This document shows positions 1 through 6,463 of a stretch of 11,203 nt of DNA, one piece after another; position 1 is the stretch's first letter; each line of letters begins with the position of its first letter. A program made the position numbers and the translations under genes. This DNA comes from CAYLZO01 sp964387775. Its GTDB lineage: Bacteria > Chloroflexota > Anaerolineae > JAAYZQ01. The notes under the pieces are model-generated. The model saw nothing but the letters and a program-made list of their open reading frames with translations, had not been told where the DNA came from and made no database searches. The stretch spans positions 1 to 11,203 of the forward strand of contig CAYLZO010000181.1 of NCBI GenBank assembly GCA_964387775.1. Reading direction: 5' to 3'.

Positions 1-79
1 AGACCGAGTGATCACATGCAAACTCACTGGGATTTAGACGCTAAACAAATACGACCAGGCTTATGACCGAATTGACCAC

Positions 80-613
80 ATGACTCAGGCGATAAAGAAC
101 TGGTCTGTCGTTGTCTGGGGGGGCAGCATTGCCGTCTTGTTGGGCGTGCAGGAGTTGAGGCAGTTTGTGATCTTGACTGGTTTGGTCGTCCTACCGTTTT
201 GGATTAGTGAAGGTCGATGGAGATCTTACATCGAACGGTTCATCCACCGCCAAAACAAGATCTCGGACTTTCTCAATAGCGAGGATTTTATTCAATCTTT
301 CAAGGCAAGACGATGGATCACGAGCCAGTCTCCCCTAACGGCAGAACCCGGAATGAAAAGAGACACGTTCATCGTCCTCGATCCATTTTCGCGACAGGAC
401 TTTGAAAAAGAGGAGAAGGACAAGAAGACAAAGAATGAAGAGGAGAAAAAGAAGCGGGATGGAGAGAAAAGTGAGGGGGAAGTTGAGAATGAAAAGGAAA
501 AGAGAAAACCCAATACCTTCCGATCCATGCTATCCGCAGAAGTAAGTTACTTCTACGTTGGGATGATCCTTATCAGTGCCGCTGTGGGGTTGTTTTTTCT
601 GTTGGCCACGTGA
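80..613 (+). CDS. Small membrane protein with charged K/E-rich linker, unknown function
   Basis: This 177-aa protein is not a family I recognise. The N-terminal ~42 residues hold one or two hydrophobic segments (around 8-22 and 28-42). A soluble stretch follows, then a strongly charged Lys/Glu block at about residues 108-142, and a C-terminal transmembrane helix at about 156-176 (YFYVGMILISAAVGLFFLLA). The charged block is probably a flexible or coiled cytoplasmic linker between membrane anchors. The frame opens at base 38 after a TAG, and the ATG at 80 is the first start in it. No Shine-Dalgarno sequence is evident before it. The purine-rich, AT-richer DNA at 400-520 contrasts with the GC-rich genes further right, which fits acquired DNA. 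Its stop overlaps a GTG (GTGA, 610-613) that opens the restriction-subunit remnant behind it. That it is a gene is fairly likely; the function is unknown. Confidence 0.6.
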   Translation: MTQAIKNWSVVVWGGSIAVLLGVQELRQFVILTGLVVLPFWISEGRWRSYIERFIHRQNKISDFLNSEDFIQSFKARRWITSQSPLTAEPGMKRDTFIVLDPFSRQDFEKEEKDKKTKNEEEKKKRDGEKSEGEVENEKEKRKPNTFRSMLSAEVSYFYVGMILISAAVGLFFLLAT

Positions 614-759
614 TCGCGAGTGCGGGATTGCCGCAGCGTGACATTTGGGTGCTGGAATTGTTAGGGAGGGTGGTGCGTCCAGTTCAGCGCAAAGCTCAGC
701 GCCAGGTGGAGCATCTGTTCCAGACGTTGTTGCACCGGGCGTTTCAGGGGGAGTTGTAG
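610..759 (+). pseudogene. C-terminal remnant of type I restriction specificity subunit (HsdS-like)
   Basis: The frame from GTG 610 to TAG 757-759 encodes 49 residues. Its end, VEHLFQTLLHRAFQGEL, closely resembles the usual extreme C-terminus of HsdS specificity subunits of type I restriction-modification systems (a helix followed by LFQSLLHRAF.GEL). A complete HsdS is about 400 aa or more, and nothing of its target recognition domains is visible upstream, where the DNA codes for the small membrane protein in another frame. I therefore call it a leftover gene end. The GTGA overlap with the upstream stop could allow coupled translation of a 49-aa peptide, but I think that is coincidental. The identification rests on about 20 residues. 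Confidence 0.5.
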
Positions 760-783
760 GTCGTTAGCCGGCGAGGGGGAAGA

Positions 784-1233
784 ATGGTCAAGAGAAAAAG
801 CCCAAGCAAGAAAAAAGGCCGACGGAAAAGCATCTGGACACTACCGCTAGGCTCAGTAGAGCAAGCCCTGAACCTGTATAGCATCTTGCAGGCCTTTCAA
901 CGATCCGATGGCGGCGACCTGCTCAACCGCGATGCCCTGGCATACGTCGCCAGGTGGGTAGACGAGATAGCCGGCCAGGTACCCGCTGTCGTCGAGCTGG
1001 CAAATGACAGGCAGGGACCTTTTAGGGAGAAGGACTATGCACCGCTGGACGCTTCGTTACGCCTGAATAAAAAAGAGAGGTCCCTGATGCTATTCATATG
1101 CCAGGGGATGCAGGCGCAGCTCCTCACCCCCGAGGGCAAGAGGAATTGGATAGACAACCAGGGACAAGAGGACTATCAGATGGCCGTCCAGGGCTACCAA
1201 CAGTGGATCAGATCCCTGGAGCGAGAGCCGTAG
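784..1233 (+). CDS. Hypothetical basic-N-terminus protein
   Basis: This 149-aa soluble protein is not one I recognise. It begins with a very basic segment (KRKSPSKKKGRRKS, residues 3-16) that could bind nucleic acid. A predicted mostly helical body follows, containing Asp/Glu-rich and Gln-rich patches, and it ends in an amphipathic C-terminus (MAVQGYQQWIRSLEREP). No transmembrane segment, signal peptide or catalytic motif is visible. The start is supported by a purine-rich ribosome binding site (GAGGGGGAAG) directly before ATG 784. It lies 24 nt after the HsdS-like remnant and is followed by a 93-nt spacer carrying one of the small GTAC palindromes. It is probably a real gene of the accessory region. 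Confidence 0.6.
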   Translation: MVKRKSPSKKKGRRKSIWTLPLGSVEQALNLYSILQAFQRSDGGDLLNRDALAYVARWVDEIAGQVPAVVELANDRQGPFREKDYAPLDASLRLNKKERSLMLFICQGMQAQLLTPEGKRNWIDNQGQEDYQMAVQGYQQWIRSLEREP

Positions 1234-1279
1234 ACCGGGCAAAGGCGAGCGCCAGGCAGAGCCAGCCGAGGGCGCGAGG

Positions 1280-1293
1280 CCGAGGGTATTCGG
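1280..1293. repeat. GTAC mini-palindrome, intergenic copy
   Basis: The sequence CCGAGGGTATTCGG sits in the spacer between two hypothetical genes. It has the arms of the repeat family found in the exosortase and C25 protease genes (CCGAG-GGTA-CTCGG), with one arm base changed (TTCGG). It differs from the copy at 7843-7856, read on the minus strand, only at that base. A single 14-bp near match could be chance. Confidence 0.4.
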
Positions 1294-1326
1294 CTAGACC
1301 GCGCCCCTACGGTCGGGGGTAGGATC

Positions 1327-1581
1327 ATGAACGATGATCGTGCTTATGACGAGATCGAGGCGCAGATCGGCAGGGGTGCCGGCAACATCGCCGCGACAAA
1401 CTTTCGCTACGATTGTTGGCTCACCGAAATAGTCACCGATGCCGCACGCGCCATGCAAGTGAGCGTGCGTAGCGGTTGGCTGCTGGCCGAAATCTGGAAC
1501 AACGGCACAACGATCTGGCACTCGCCCGATGACGATCGAACGGCCACCATCAGCGCCGACGGTACCATTCATATCTCGTGA
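1327..1581 (+). CDS. Small hypothetical protein
   Basis: This 84-aa acidic protein is not recognised. It has no membrane segment. The second half (SGWLLAEIWNNGTTIWHSPDDD... through ATISADGTIHIS) is rich in Trp, Thr and short beta-prone segments and looks like a small beta-sheet domain. A GGGGGTAGG purine stretch lies 4 nt before ATG 1327 and serves as a plausible ribosome binding site. It lies 93 nt after the basic hypothetical protein in the same direction and 52 nt before the pRiA4b ORF-3-like remnant, so it belongs to the same accessory cluster. An overlapping frame from 1529 is less likely to start there because the remnant has its own purine-rich start region at 1634. Confidence 0.5.
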   Translation: MNDDRAYDEIEAQIGRGAGNIAATNFRYDCWLTEIVTDAARAMQVSVRSGWLLAEIWNNGTTIWHSPDDDRTATISADGTIHIS

Positions 1582-1633
1582 CAGCATGCACTTGCCAGGC
1601 ATTGACGGTCTAACAGGCCGAGGAGAAGCAGAA

Positions 1634-1717
1634 ATGGCCCCAATCATTGGCGGTGAATTTGATCCCGAAGCGTTCGACCTCGAGGAGATCAATCGGGCGC
1701 TGCGCGCCTTAAGGTAG
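1634..1717 (+). pseudogene. C-terminal remnant of plasmid pRiA4b ORF-3-like protein
   Basis: The 27 codons read MAP-IIGGEFDPEAFDLEEINRALRALR. The segment GGEFDPEAFDLEEIN is the characteristic C-terminal end of pRiA4b ORF-3-family proteins (about 180-400 aa, found on plasmids and transposon-like elements, unknown function). The rest of that protein, including its usual YDFGD(D/S)W motif, is missing upstream, so this is a stump. A purine-rich AGGAGAAG stands 5 nt before ATG 1634, so a 27-aa peptide could still be made. The family call is from memory of the motif. Confidence 0.55.
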
Positions 1718-1925
1718 CTACGCCGCCACAGCACCCCGTTCCAGGAAAAAGACGGCTTGCGGGGTGAAGCGTGTGACCGAAGTGCGACTCGCATCTCGGT
1801 GCTGGAGTCAGCATGTTTACCTATACCCCTTCGTACTGCGTTGAGACTGCCCGCATCGCCGGGTTACAACCAATCCCCGTTGCTGCCGGCTGAGATGGAG
1901 TTTGGGGGACAATCCGAGCTTGAGG

Positions 1926-1961
1926 AAAAAAGATGAACCACTGGAAAACCAGTGGCTCATC
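1926..1961 (-). terminator. Rho-independent terminator of the HTH/sigma-like gene
   Basis: Read on the minus strand, GATGAGCCACTGG (1961-1949), loop TTTT and CCAGTGGTTCATC (1944-1932) form a 13-bp stem with one G-T wobble, followed directly by six T residues (1931-1926). It lies about 45 nt after the stop codon of the minus-strand gene ending at 2006. There is no T tract on the + strand side, so it is directional. Confidence 0.9.
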
Positions 1962-2005
1962 CTTTCGGATGGAAAGCAGGCGACCAGTAGCAGAGCCACG
2001 CAGTG

Positions 2006-2788
2006 TTACGTGGGATCGCCTGGCATGGCTCCTTCCGGTTTCTGGCCACGGGGATAAGTGGCTTTGATCGCGGCGGCCTTGCGGTGGTTGCCGCCCGATT
2101 TGTCCCACTCCTCGACCAGGTTGGCGACGCCGGACTGCTCGACCAGTGCTGTCAGCCAGGTGCGGATCCGCTGCCGGCGGTTCTTGATGGTGCCCTCGGT
2201 CGTGTCCAGCAACGTGGCAATAGCCTCGTTCGTATGGCCCTGGGCCGCCAGGCGGACGATGGTCGCCTCGTTGTGGACCGTGCCCCGATTGAGGGCATAG
2301 GTGATCTTGCGCTGCGAGATGCCGGCGGCCTTGCGCCCTTCGACAAGGGCAGTCACCAGGTCTTCCTGCCCAAGCCAGTCGAGCCGCTGCAGGTCGGTGG
2401 CCTCGCGGCCGGCCGCGGCGATGCGGTCCAGCAGGGTGACGTCGTCGTCTGGACCAAGGATGGGGTCTTCGAGGTGAGTGATCCTGACCTCCCCCAAATA
2501 TTCCGCCTTGGCACCACGCATCTGACGATAGTAGTACGTGGCGGAACGATCCCTGGCCGCAGTCCAGGCGCGGGGCGGTGGCGATTCACGCCGCTCCAGA
2601 AAGTACCAGTAGACGGACGCGGCATGGTTGATCAACTCGTCCATCTCGTCGGCGTCAGGCTGGAGATGGTAGCGACGCCGGGCGCAGTAGGCGGCCACAC
2701 GCCCTTTGCCAAGATAGTCGGTTACCTCCGGCAGTGGGCGCCGGCTGTTGGATGTCCGGCTGGCTGCCGGAATCGTTTGCGTAGACAT
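2006..2788 (-). CDS. Sigma-70-like / helix-turn-helix DNA-binding protein
   Basis: This 260-aa soluble protein is likely a transcription factor or a divergent sigma factor. The C-terminal part (about residues 172-212, ATIVRLAAQGHTNEAIATLL then TTEGTIKNRRQRIRTWL) is a clear helix-turn-helix of the sigma region 4 or LuxR kind. The order of segments also resembles a sigma-70-family protein: an acidic helical region (about 45-67), a basic aromatic helix with RSATYYYRQMRGAKAEY (81-97), an acidic loop with HLEDP...DDDVTLLDRI (105-122), then the HTH. The first 25 residues look disordered. The frame stays open well upstream, but ATG 2788 has an AGGAGG nine bases before it and marks where protein-like sequence begins. 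It is a single-gene unit with its own terminator and a repeat-rich upstream region. Sigma function is inferred; DNA binding is well supported. Confidence 0.7.
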   Translation of the reverse strand: MSTQTIPAASRTSNSRRPLPEVTDYLGKGRVAAYCARRRYHLQPDADEMDELINHAASVYWYFLERRESPPPRAWTAARDRSATYYYRQMRGAKAEYLGEVRITHLEDPILGPDDDVTLLDRIAAAGREATDLQRLDWLGQEDLVTALVEGRKAAGISQRKITYALNRGTVHNEATIVRLAAQGHTNEAIATLLDTTEGTIKNRRQRIRTWLTALVEQSGVANLVEEWDKSGGNHRKAAAIKATYPRGQKPEGAMPGDPT

Positions 2789-2896
2789 CGGTCTGCTCCT
2801 CCTGGGAATAGATTGAGAGAGCCGTCTACTGGCCCGCTCATGCACCCCGCTGCGGTAGCAGCCCGGCCGTTTCGTCGACGCCGGAAAGGTGAAGCA

Positions 2897-2908
2897 CACA
2901 TCGATGTG
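2897..2908. promoter_or_regulatory. Possible operator: 12-bp perfect palindrome
   Basis: CACATCGATGTG is a perfect 12-bp palindrome about 110 nt upstream of the start codon of the minus-strand HTH gene. Its size and place suit a binding site for a dimeric regulator, perhaps in autoregulation. A 12-bp palindrome can occur by chance, and no core promoter is obvious next to it. Confidence 0.25.
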
Positions 2909-3013
2909 AACAGGTGTCGCAGAGAAAAAAGAGGACATGGAGTTTCGACAGCAAGGCTGACACGACCCGCGGCACGACAGCCTCTGCTGTACGTCGCTTC
3001 GCACCGGGGAGGA

Positions 3014-3302
3014 AAATGGACAGATGTATTTGCATGTCAAGTCGGGGAGTGTGTGTTGCAAGTGAAGCGGTAAAGGTCGGACCGGCAACGGGCGCAGGGT
3101 ATCGACCGCGGGAGGAGTCTCGTTTCCATCCACGCCTACACCCGCCTCTCGGCGAAGAAATGGACGACAAACGGGTTTACATTTCAAGTCTGGGAGCGTG
3201 AACTGCAAGCGAAATGGTGAGGGCCAGACCGGCAAGGGGGCGCATGGTATCAACCCCGAGCAAGAGCCGTTTTTGCCAGGGGCTGGCAGAAGAAGTATGG
3301 TC
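3014..3302. repeat. Diverged tandem direct repeat, unit about 146 bp
   Basis: Two copies start at 3014 and 3158. The best-matching part (3014-3103 against 3158-3251) aligns at roughly three quarters identity, with shared blocks such as AAATGGAC, CAAGTC, GGGAG, CTTGCA (minus strand), TTGCCGG (minus strand) and GGTATC. The weaker second halves also line up (GAG.C..TTT, then GGC.GAAGAA), which suggests a true tandem unit of 144-148 bp rather than two dispersed copies. Read toward the HTH gene, each copy carries ACTTGA(C/A)ATG(C/T)AAA, in one copy a perfect TTGACA. Function is unknown; a duplicated leader or promoter region or an old mobile repeat are possible. Confidence 0.55.
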
Positions 3303-3429
3303 AGCTCGCCGGTACCTTCGGTGAGGATGAATGGAAATTGTCCGCGGCGCAGCGCCGTGGCGGCGTGCCTCTCAAATCTCGAGAGGCAACGAGCACGTTA
3401 ATAACACTCGACAGACGTCTCCTGCGCAG

Positions 3430-3545
3430 CGCGCGCTCCCACGAAAGACGATCGGCGTCGGCCACACCCGGCGCACCGCGGCGGCGGTGGCGTCGATGTC
3501 GAAGGGAGCAAAGTAGATGGCGGCATCACCGCCGGTCTCTGACTG
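3430..3545 (-). pseudogene. Fragment of GT4-type glycosyltransferase C-terminal domain
   Basis: The minus-strand frame reads SETGGDAAIYFAPFDIDATAAAVRRVW, split here as SETGGDAAIYFAPF and DIDATAAAVRRVW. This matches the part of group 1 (GT4) glycosyltransferases just after the nucleotide-sugar-binding Glu (typically GGDAA.Y.DP.D...A.AI.RVL). A possible frame shift then gives RLSWERALRRRRL, resembling the (F/L)SWE.A. segment that ends these enzymes. A full enzyme is about 360-400 aa and nothing else of it is present, so this is a relic. It lies just ahead of the exosortase promoter, which suggests a polysaccharide gene once stood beside this locus. Confidence 0.45.
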
Positions 3546-3615
3546 TGCCAGGAGACTTGGAGATCGGTCCCATTCTAGAGCTGTGCCGCAGCCCGAATCG
3601 ACCAAGCTACCGACC

Positions 3616-3644
3616 TTGCCGTTTCCGCCTGGTAATGATATAAT
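3616..3644 (+). promoter_or_regulatory. Sigma-70-type extended -10 promoter of the exosortase operon
   Basis: TTGCCG (3616-3621) matches the -35 consensus at four of six bases. It is separated by exactly 17 bp from a perfect TATAAT (3639-3644), which is preceded by the extended -10 dinucleotide in TGaTATAAT. Transcription would begin near 3651, leaving a leader of about 20 nt with a purine-rich ribosome binding site (GAGAGGTAAGG) directly before ATG 3672. Confidence 0.75.
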
Positions 3645-3671
3645 GGCGCCGCAGAGAGGCGAGAGGTAAGG

Positions 3672-4580
3672 ATGGACCGGCAAAACGTGGAAGCACCTTC
3701 GACGGCATCGTCAAGGCGCGACTGGGCGCGGATCGTGGCCTATGCCGCGATCTCTGCCCTGCTCGGGCTGCTCCTCTATCCCACCGGCCGGTGGCTGGTC
3801 CGCTCGTGGCTGGTCAACCCCTACTACAGCCATGGATTCTTTATGCCGCTGCTCGCAGCCTTTTTCGCGTGGCGGCAGTGGCCGCGCGTAAAGCGCGCGC
3901 CGCGCCAGGGAGCCAGGCCCCCGAGTACCCTCGGACGGGTACTCGGCATGGCCGGCCTCGCCCTGTCCACGGCCGCGCTGGCGGCCGTCGTGTGGGCGGT
4001 GCGCTGGCAGAACTATGCCGTGTCCGCCCTCGCCCTCGTCCCGCTACTCGCCGGCATCCTGCTCTACCTGGAGGGGTGGGCACGCCTCAAACTGTGGCTC
4101 TTTCCCCTCCTCTTGCTGGGGTTCATGGTTCCGCTGCCTGCGGTCGACAGGCTGAGTCCCTGGATGGAATCGTTGACGGCCCAGTGCGCCGCGTCGCTGG
4201 CGCGCTGGGCCGGCATTGCCGCCGTGCAGCAAGGGGGCGAGATCACGATCCCCGGCACGGTGGTCGTCGTCGGCGCGCCGTGCAGTGGGCTGCGCTCGAT
4301 GGTCACGATCGTCACGGTCGGCGCGGTGTGGGTGTACCTCGTCCAGGGGCGCTGGCTCGCACGCCTCGCGCTGCTTGCCGCGCTGGTGCCTCTCGTCGCT
4401 GCCGCCAACGTGGTGCGCATCGCCAGCCTGCTGGTCATCGCCGTGCAGTTTGGCGCCGAGGTTGCGCTCGGTTACTACCACGACTGGTCGGGCATTGTCC
4501 TCTTTGCCCTCGTGCTGGGGGCGATGTTGGCCCTGAGCAAGGTGCTCGGATGCACGCAGATACGCGACGATATCTGGTAA
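3672..4580 (+). CDS. Exosortase (transmembrane transpeptidase/protease)
   Basis: This 302-aa multi-pass membrane enzyme of the exosortase/archaeosortase family recognises C-terminal sorting signals such as PEP-CTERM at the outer face of the membrane, cleaves them and probably transfers the protein to an acceptor. About eight hydrophobic helices are visible. The expected triad is complete: Cys204 in GAPCSGLRSM, Arg249 in ANVVRIASL and His270 in YYHDWSG, each at its usual place. Length is typical for the core family without a fused EpsI domain. ATG 3672 follows GAGAGGTAAGG. It is the first gene of an operon with the EpsI-type gene (31-nt overlap) and the glycoside hydrolase gene. A GTAC mini-palindrome falls inside the coding sequence at residues ~84-92, in a basic loop between helices. 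A substrate candidate lies in this window at 9699-10029. I cannot assign a named exosortase subclass. Confidence 0.93.
   Translation: MDRQNVEAPSTASSRRDWARIVAYAAISALLGLLLYPTGRWLVRSWLVNPYYSHGFFMPLLAAFFAWRQWPRVKRAPRQGARPPSTLGRVLGMAGLALSTAALAAVVWAVRWQNYAVSALALVPLLAGILLYLEGWARLKLWLFPLLLLGFMVPLPAVDRLSPWMESLTAQCAASLARWAGIAAVQQGGEITIPGTVVVVGAPCSGLRSMVTIVTVGAVWVYLVQGRWLARLALLAALVPLVAAANVVRIASLLVIAVQFGAEVALGYYHDWSGIVLFALVLGAMLALSKVLGCTQIRDDIW
3921..3946. repeat. GTAC mini-palindrome inside the exosortase gene
   Basis: CCGAGTACCC (3921-3930) and GGGTACTCGG (3937-3946) form a perfect 10-bp inverted repeat around a 6-nt spacer. The first 14 bases (CCGAGTACCCTCGG) are identical to the copy at 7843-7856 in the C25 protease gene. 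The element is in frame and codes for PSTLGRVLG in a loop between membrane helices, so it can be tolerated without breaking the enzyme. Confidence 0.65.
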
Positions 4581-5305
4581 TCATCGTGCTGTTGGCGGGA
4601 GCGCTGGCCATCGCGTGGCGTGCGCCGCGGATAGAGATCGGCGCCCCGGCAGACGCCGGCGCCGCTACTCCGGCTCCCGCGCCGCTTCCCACGTACACCT
4701 TCTTTTCCGACGTCGAAGGCTGGTACCGCGTCACACCACACGAAGCCGCCCTGCGCAGCAACTATGACTTGATGGGCGACAGCACACAGGCCACGGCCGC
4801 CGCGCTCCCCACGACCCTCGGCACCTGGCGCCAGGTTAGAGAGGACGAGGACCTGGGCGACGACCCCGCCATCATCGAGTTCCTCAACCACCCGACGGTG
4901 GCATTGCAGCGCACCTACGAGCAGGCCGGCGGTCAGCGCCTGATCCTGGCCCTCGTCGGAAACCGCGGCGACGACAGCTTTCTTCTCTTCAGCCACACGC
5001 CCGAGACGTGCTACCCGGGGCGCCTGTGGCAAACCCTGGACAACCGCCTGGAATCGACGTCGATTGACGGGCAGGATGTGTACGCGCGTTATCTGCTGGT
5101 CGAGCACCTGGAGACGCAACAGCGGATCGTCGTCCTCTTCTGGTACCTGTGGGACAACCCGGAGCGCGATGCGACGGATGGCGTGCTGTCGATGCGCCTC
5201 AATCTGCCCGTAGCGGCGGGCGAGGATGAGATGGCCGTGCTGGCGCGCGGCTGGGAGTTCTTTCGCCTCTTGTTTCCTGTCGCGCTCCCCTGGGAGCGGT
5301 TCTAG
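4550..5305 (+). CDS. EpsI-type exosortase-associated protein (DUF3485-like)
   Basis: This 251-aa protein has one N-terminal transmembrane segment (residues ~8-23) and an extracytoplasmic domain. It matches the EpsI/DUF3485 family that accompanies or is fused to exosortases in polysaccharide and PEP-CTERM loci. The marks are SHTPETCYPG (residues 148-157) with the conserved CYPG cysteine (C154), and the later VVLFWYLWDN (194-203), corresponding to the family's aromatic WY segment. A Pro/Ala-rich stretch follows the membrane anchor. ATG 4550 lies inside the end of the exosortase gene (31-nt overlap), so translation is probably coupled. The same frame is open back to 3791, but that part only shadows the exosortase gene and has no signal-like start. 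Its exact biochemical role is not settled; it is thought to assist export or processing with the exosortase. Confidence 0.85.
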   Translation: MHADTRRYLVIIVLLAGALAIAWRAPRIEIGAPADAGAATPAPAPLPTYTFFSDVEGWYRVTPHEAALRSNYDLMGDSTQATAAALPTTLGTWRQVREDEDLGDDPAIIEFLNHPTVALQRTYEQAGGQRLILALVGNRGDDSFLLFSHTPETCYPGRLWQTLDNRLESTSIDGQDVYARYLLVEHLETQQRIVVLFWYLWDNPERDATDGVLSMRLNLPVAAGEDEMAVLARGWEFFRLLFPVALPWERF

Positions 5306-5308
5306 CAC

Positions 5309-6439
5309 GTGGCGGGCCGGGCGCGGGGGACGTTGAATGGGTCGCGGCGAGGGTGGCTGCTTGTCACGGCCGTTGCGGTCCTGGCAGGGATCGGCCTGTT
5401 AGTGGCCCGCATACTGGCGCCACAGCCGGTCCCTTATACTACCGACGTCAACCCCTACGGCGCCAACTTTTTTCTCGACCGAGAGGTCGAGGCCTGGAAG
5501 CGGGAAAAAACGCTCGACATGGCGCGCGCCGCGGGCATTGGCTGGATCAAGCAGCAGTTCTCGTGGGAAGAGATCGAGCCGCGCAAGGGCGAGTTCGAGT
5601 GGCAAAAACACGACCGGATCGTCGACCTGGCCGAGCGTTATGGTATGCAGGTCATTGCCCGCCTCGACAGGCCACCCGACTGGACACGCCAGGACAACCG
5701 GTTCAAGACCCGCCCGCCCGACAACGTGGAGGATTACGGCGATTTCGTGTATGCCGTGGTGCGTCACTACCGTGGGCGCGTGCGCTACATCCAGATCTGG
5801 AATGAGCCGAACCTGTCGGAAGAGTGGGGATTCGAGCGGGTGGACGCCGTGGCCTATACCCAGCTGCTGGAAACCGCCTACCGGCGGGCCAAGGAAGCCG
5901 ACCCGGATGTCGTCGTGTTGAGCGGCCCCCTGGCCATGACGCTCGAAGACGCGTCGATGCGTGGCAACCACAACGACCTCGTCTTTTTGGCGGAAATGTA
6001 CGAGGCGGGCGCCGGCCAGTGGTTCGACATCCTGTCCGCGAACGCATTCGGGTTCGACCGCCCGCCGGAAGACGCGCCGCATCCCGACGTCCTCAACCTG
6101 CGTCGCGTCGAGCTGCAGCGCGAGATCATGGAGCGCTATGGCGACACCGGCAAGCCGGTCTGGATCAACGAGTATGGCTGGAACGCCGCGCCCGCCACAT
6201 TTTCGGAAGAGAGGCTGACGTGGAAGCGCGTCACCGAGGCGCAGCAGGCCGACTATACCGTGCGCGGCATCGTGTGGGCCAGGAAAAACTGGCCGTGGCT
6301 GGGCGTCGTCAACATCTGGTACTTCCGGCAGGTGGGCGACGTGCCGCCCGACAGGGCGGCGTACTATTTCGCGCTCGTCGACCCCGAGTTCCGGCCGCGC
6401 CCCGTCTACGATGCGCTGCTGAGTGCCGCGCGCGACTGA
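5309..6439 (+). CDS. Membrane-anchored glycoside hydrolase, clan GH-A type (GH5/GH39-like)
   Basis: This 376-aa protein has a basic N-terminus, one transmembrane anchor (residues ~16-36) and an extracytoplasmic (beta/alpha)8 barrel. The sequence follows the retaining clan GH-A pattern: W..IEP..GEF.W near 86-98, the proton donor in IWNEPN (Glu166), and the nucleophile in WINEYGW (Glu288), about 120 residues apart as expected. It resembles GH39 or GH5-like 'cellulase' proteins common in polysaccharide loci; the substrate cannot be told. The start is GTG 5309, only 3 nt after the EpsI-type stop, with GGGAG about 12 nt upstream. No in-frame ATG occurs before residue 71, and starting there would lose the anchor and barrel start. 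It is the last gene of the exosortase operon, so it probably trims or remodels an exported polysaccharide or a glycan on sorted proteins. Confidence 0.85.
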   Translation: MAGRARGTLNGSRRGWLLVTAVAVLAGIGLLVARILAPQPVPYTTDVNPYGANFFLDREVEAWKREKTLDMARAAGIGWIKQQFSWEEIEPRKGEFEWQKHDRIVDLAERYGMQVIARLDRPPDWTRQDNRFKTRPPDNVEDYGDFVYAVVRHYRGRVRYIQIWNEPNLSEEWGFERVDAVAYTQLLETAYRRAKEADPDVVVLSGPLAMTLEDASMRGNHNDLVFLAEMYEAGAGQWFDILSANAFGFDRPPEDAPHPDVLNLRRVELQREIMERYGDTGKPVWINEYGWNAAPATFSEERLTWKRVTEAQQADYTVRGIVWARKNWPWLGVVNIWYFRQVGDVPPDRAAYYFALVDPEFRPRPVYDALLSAARD

Positions 6440-6463
6440 GGGTTAACCACCGAGCGGCAGACA

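Larger units (their letters stand above)
2789..3671. other. Gene-poor region between divergent HTH gene and exosortase operon
   Basis: I see no convincing intact gene in this ~880-nt stretch. It contains the leader of the minus-strand HTH gene, a 12-bp palindrome (2897-2908), a diverged ~146-bp tandem repeat (3014-3302), an 8-bp-stem hairpin (3366-3388, TGCCTCTC/GAGAGGCA with a 7-nt loop), a fragment of a glycosyltransferase on the minus strand (about 3430-3545), and the exosortase promoter. Several open frames cross it, but they lack ribosome binding sites and protein-like composition. Confidence 0.6.

Noticed and set aside
1732..1766. Inverted repeat CACCCCG/CGGGGTG as a terminator or tRNA-like stem
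   Set aside because: The 21-nt loop is large, there is no T tract, and no tRNA arms can be folded around it.
2003..3073. Long + strand open frame (356 codons) opposite the HTH gene
   Set aside because: It is an antisense shadow in GC-rich DNA; the minus strand has the HTH motif, ribosome binding site and terminator.
2789..3253. The open frame of the HTH gene extends 155 codons upstream of the chosen start
   Set aside because: That part translates to Pro/Leu/Arg-rich, repeated sequence produced by the DNA tandem repeat, and a strong AGGAGG precedes ATG 2788.
3309..3321. CCGGTACCTTCGG as a further GTAC mini-palindrome copy
   Set aside because: It lacks one base of the arm and has another changed; too weak to count as a family member.
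3791..4549. Possible 504-aa fusion reading upstream from the EpsI-type gene
   Set aside because: The upstream part is Arg/Gly/Ala-rich and only shadows the exosortase gene; ATG 4550 gives a proper membrane anchor.
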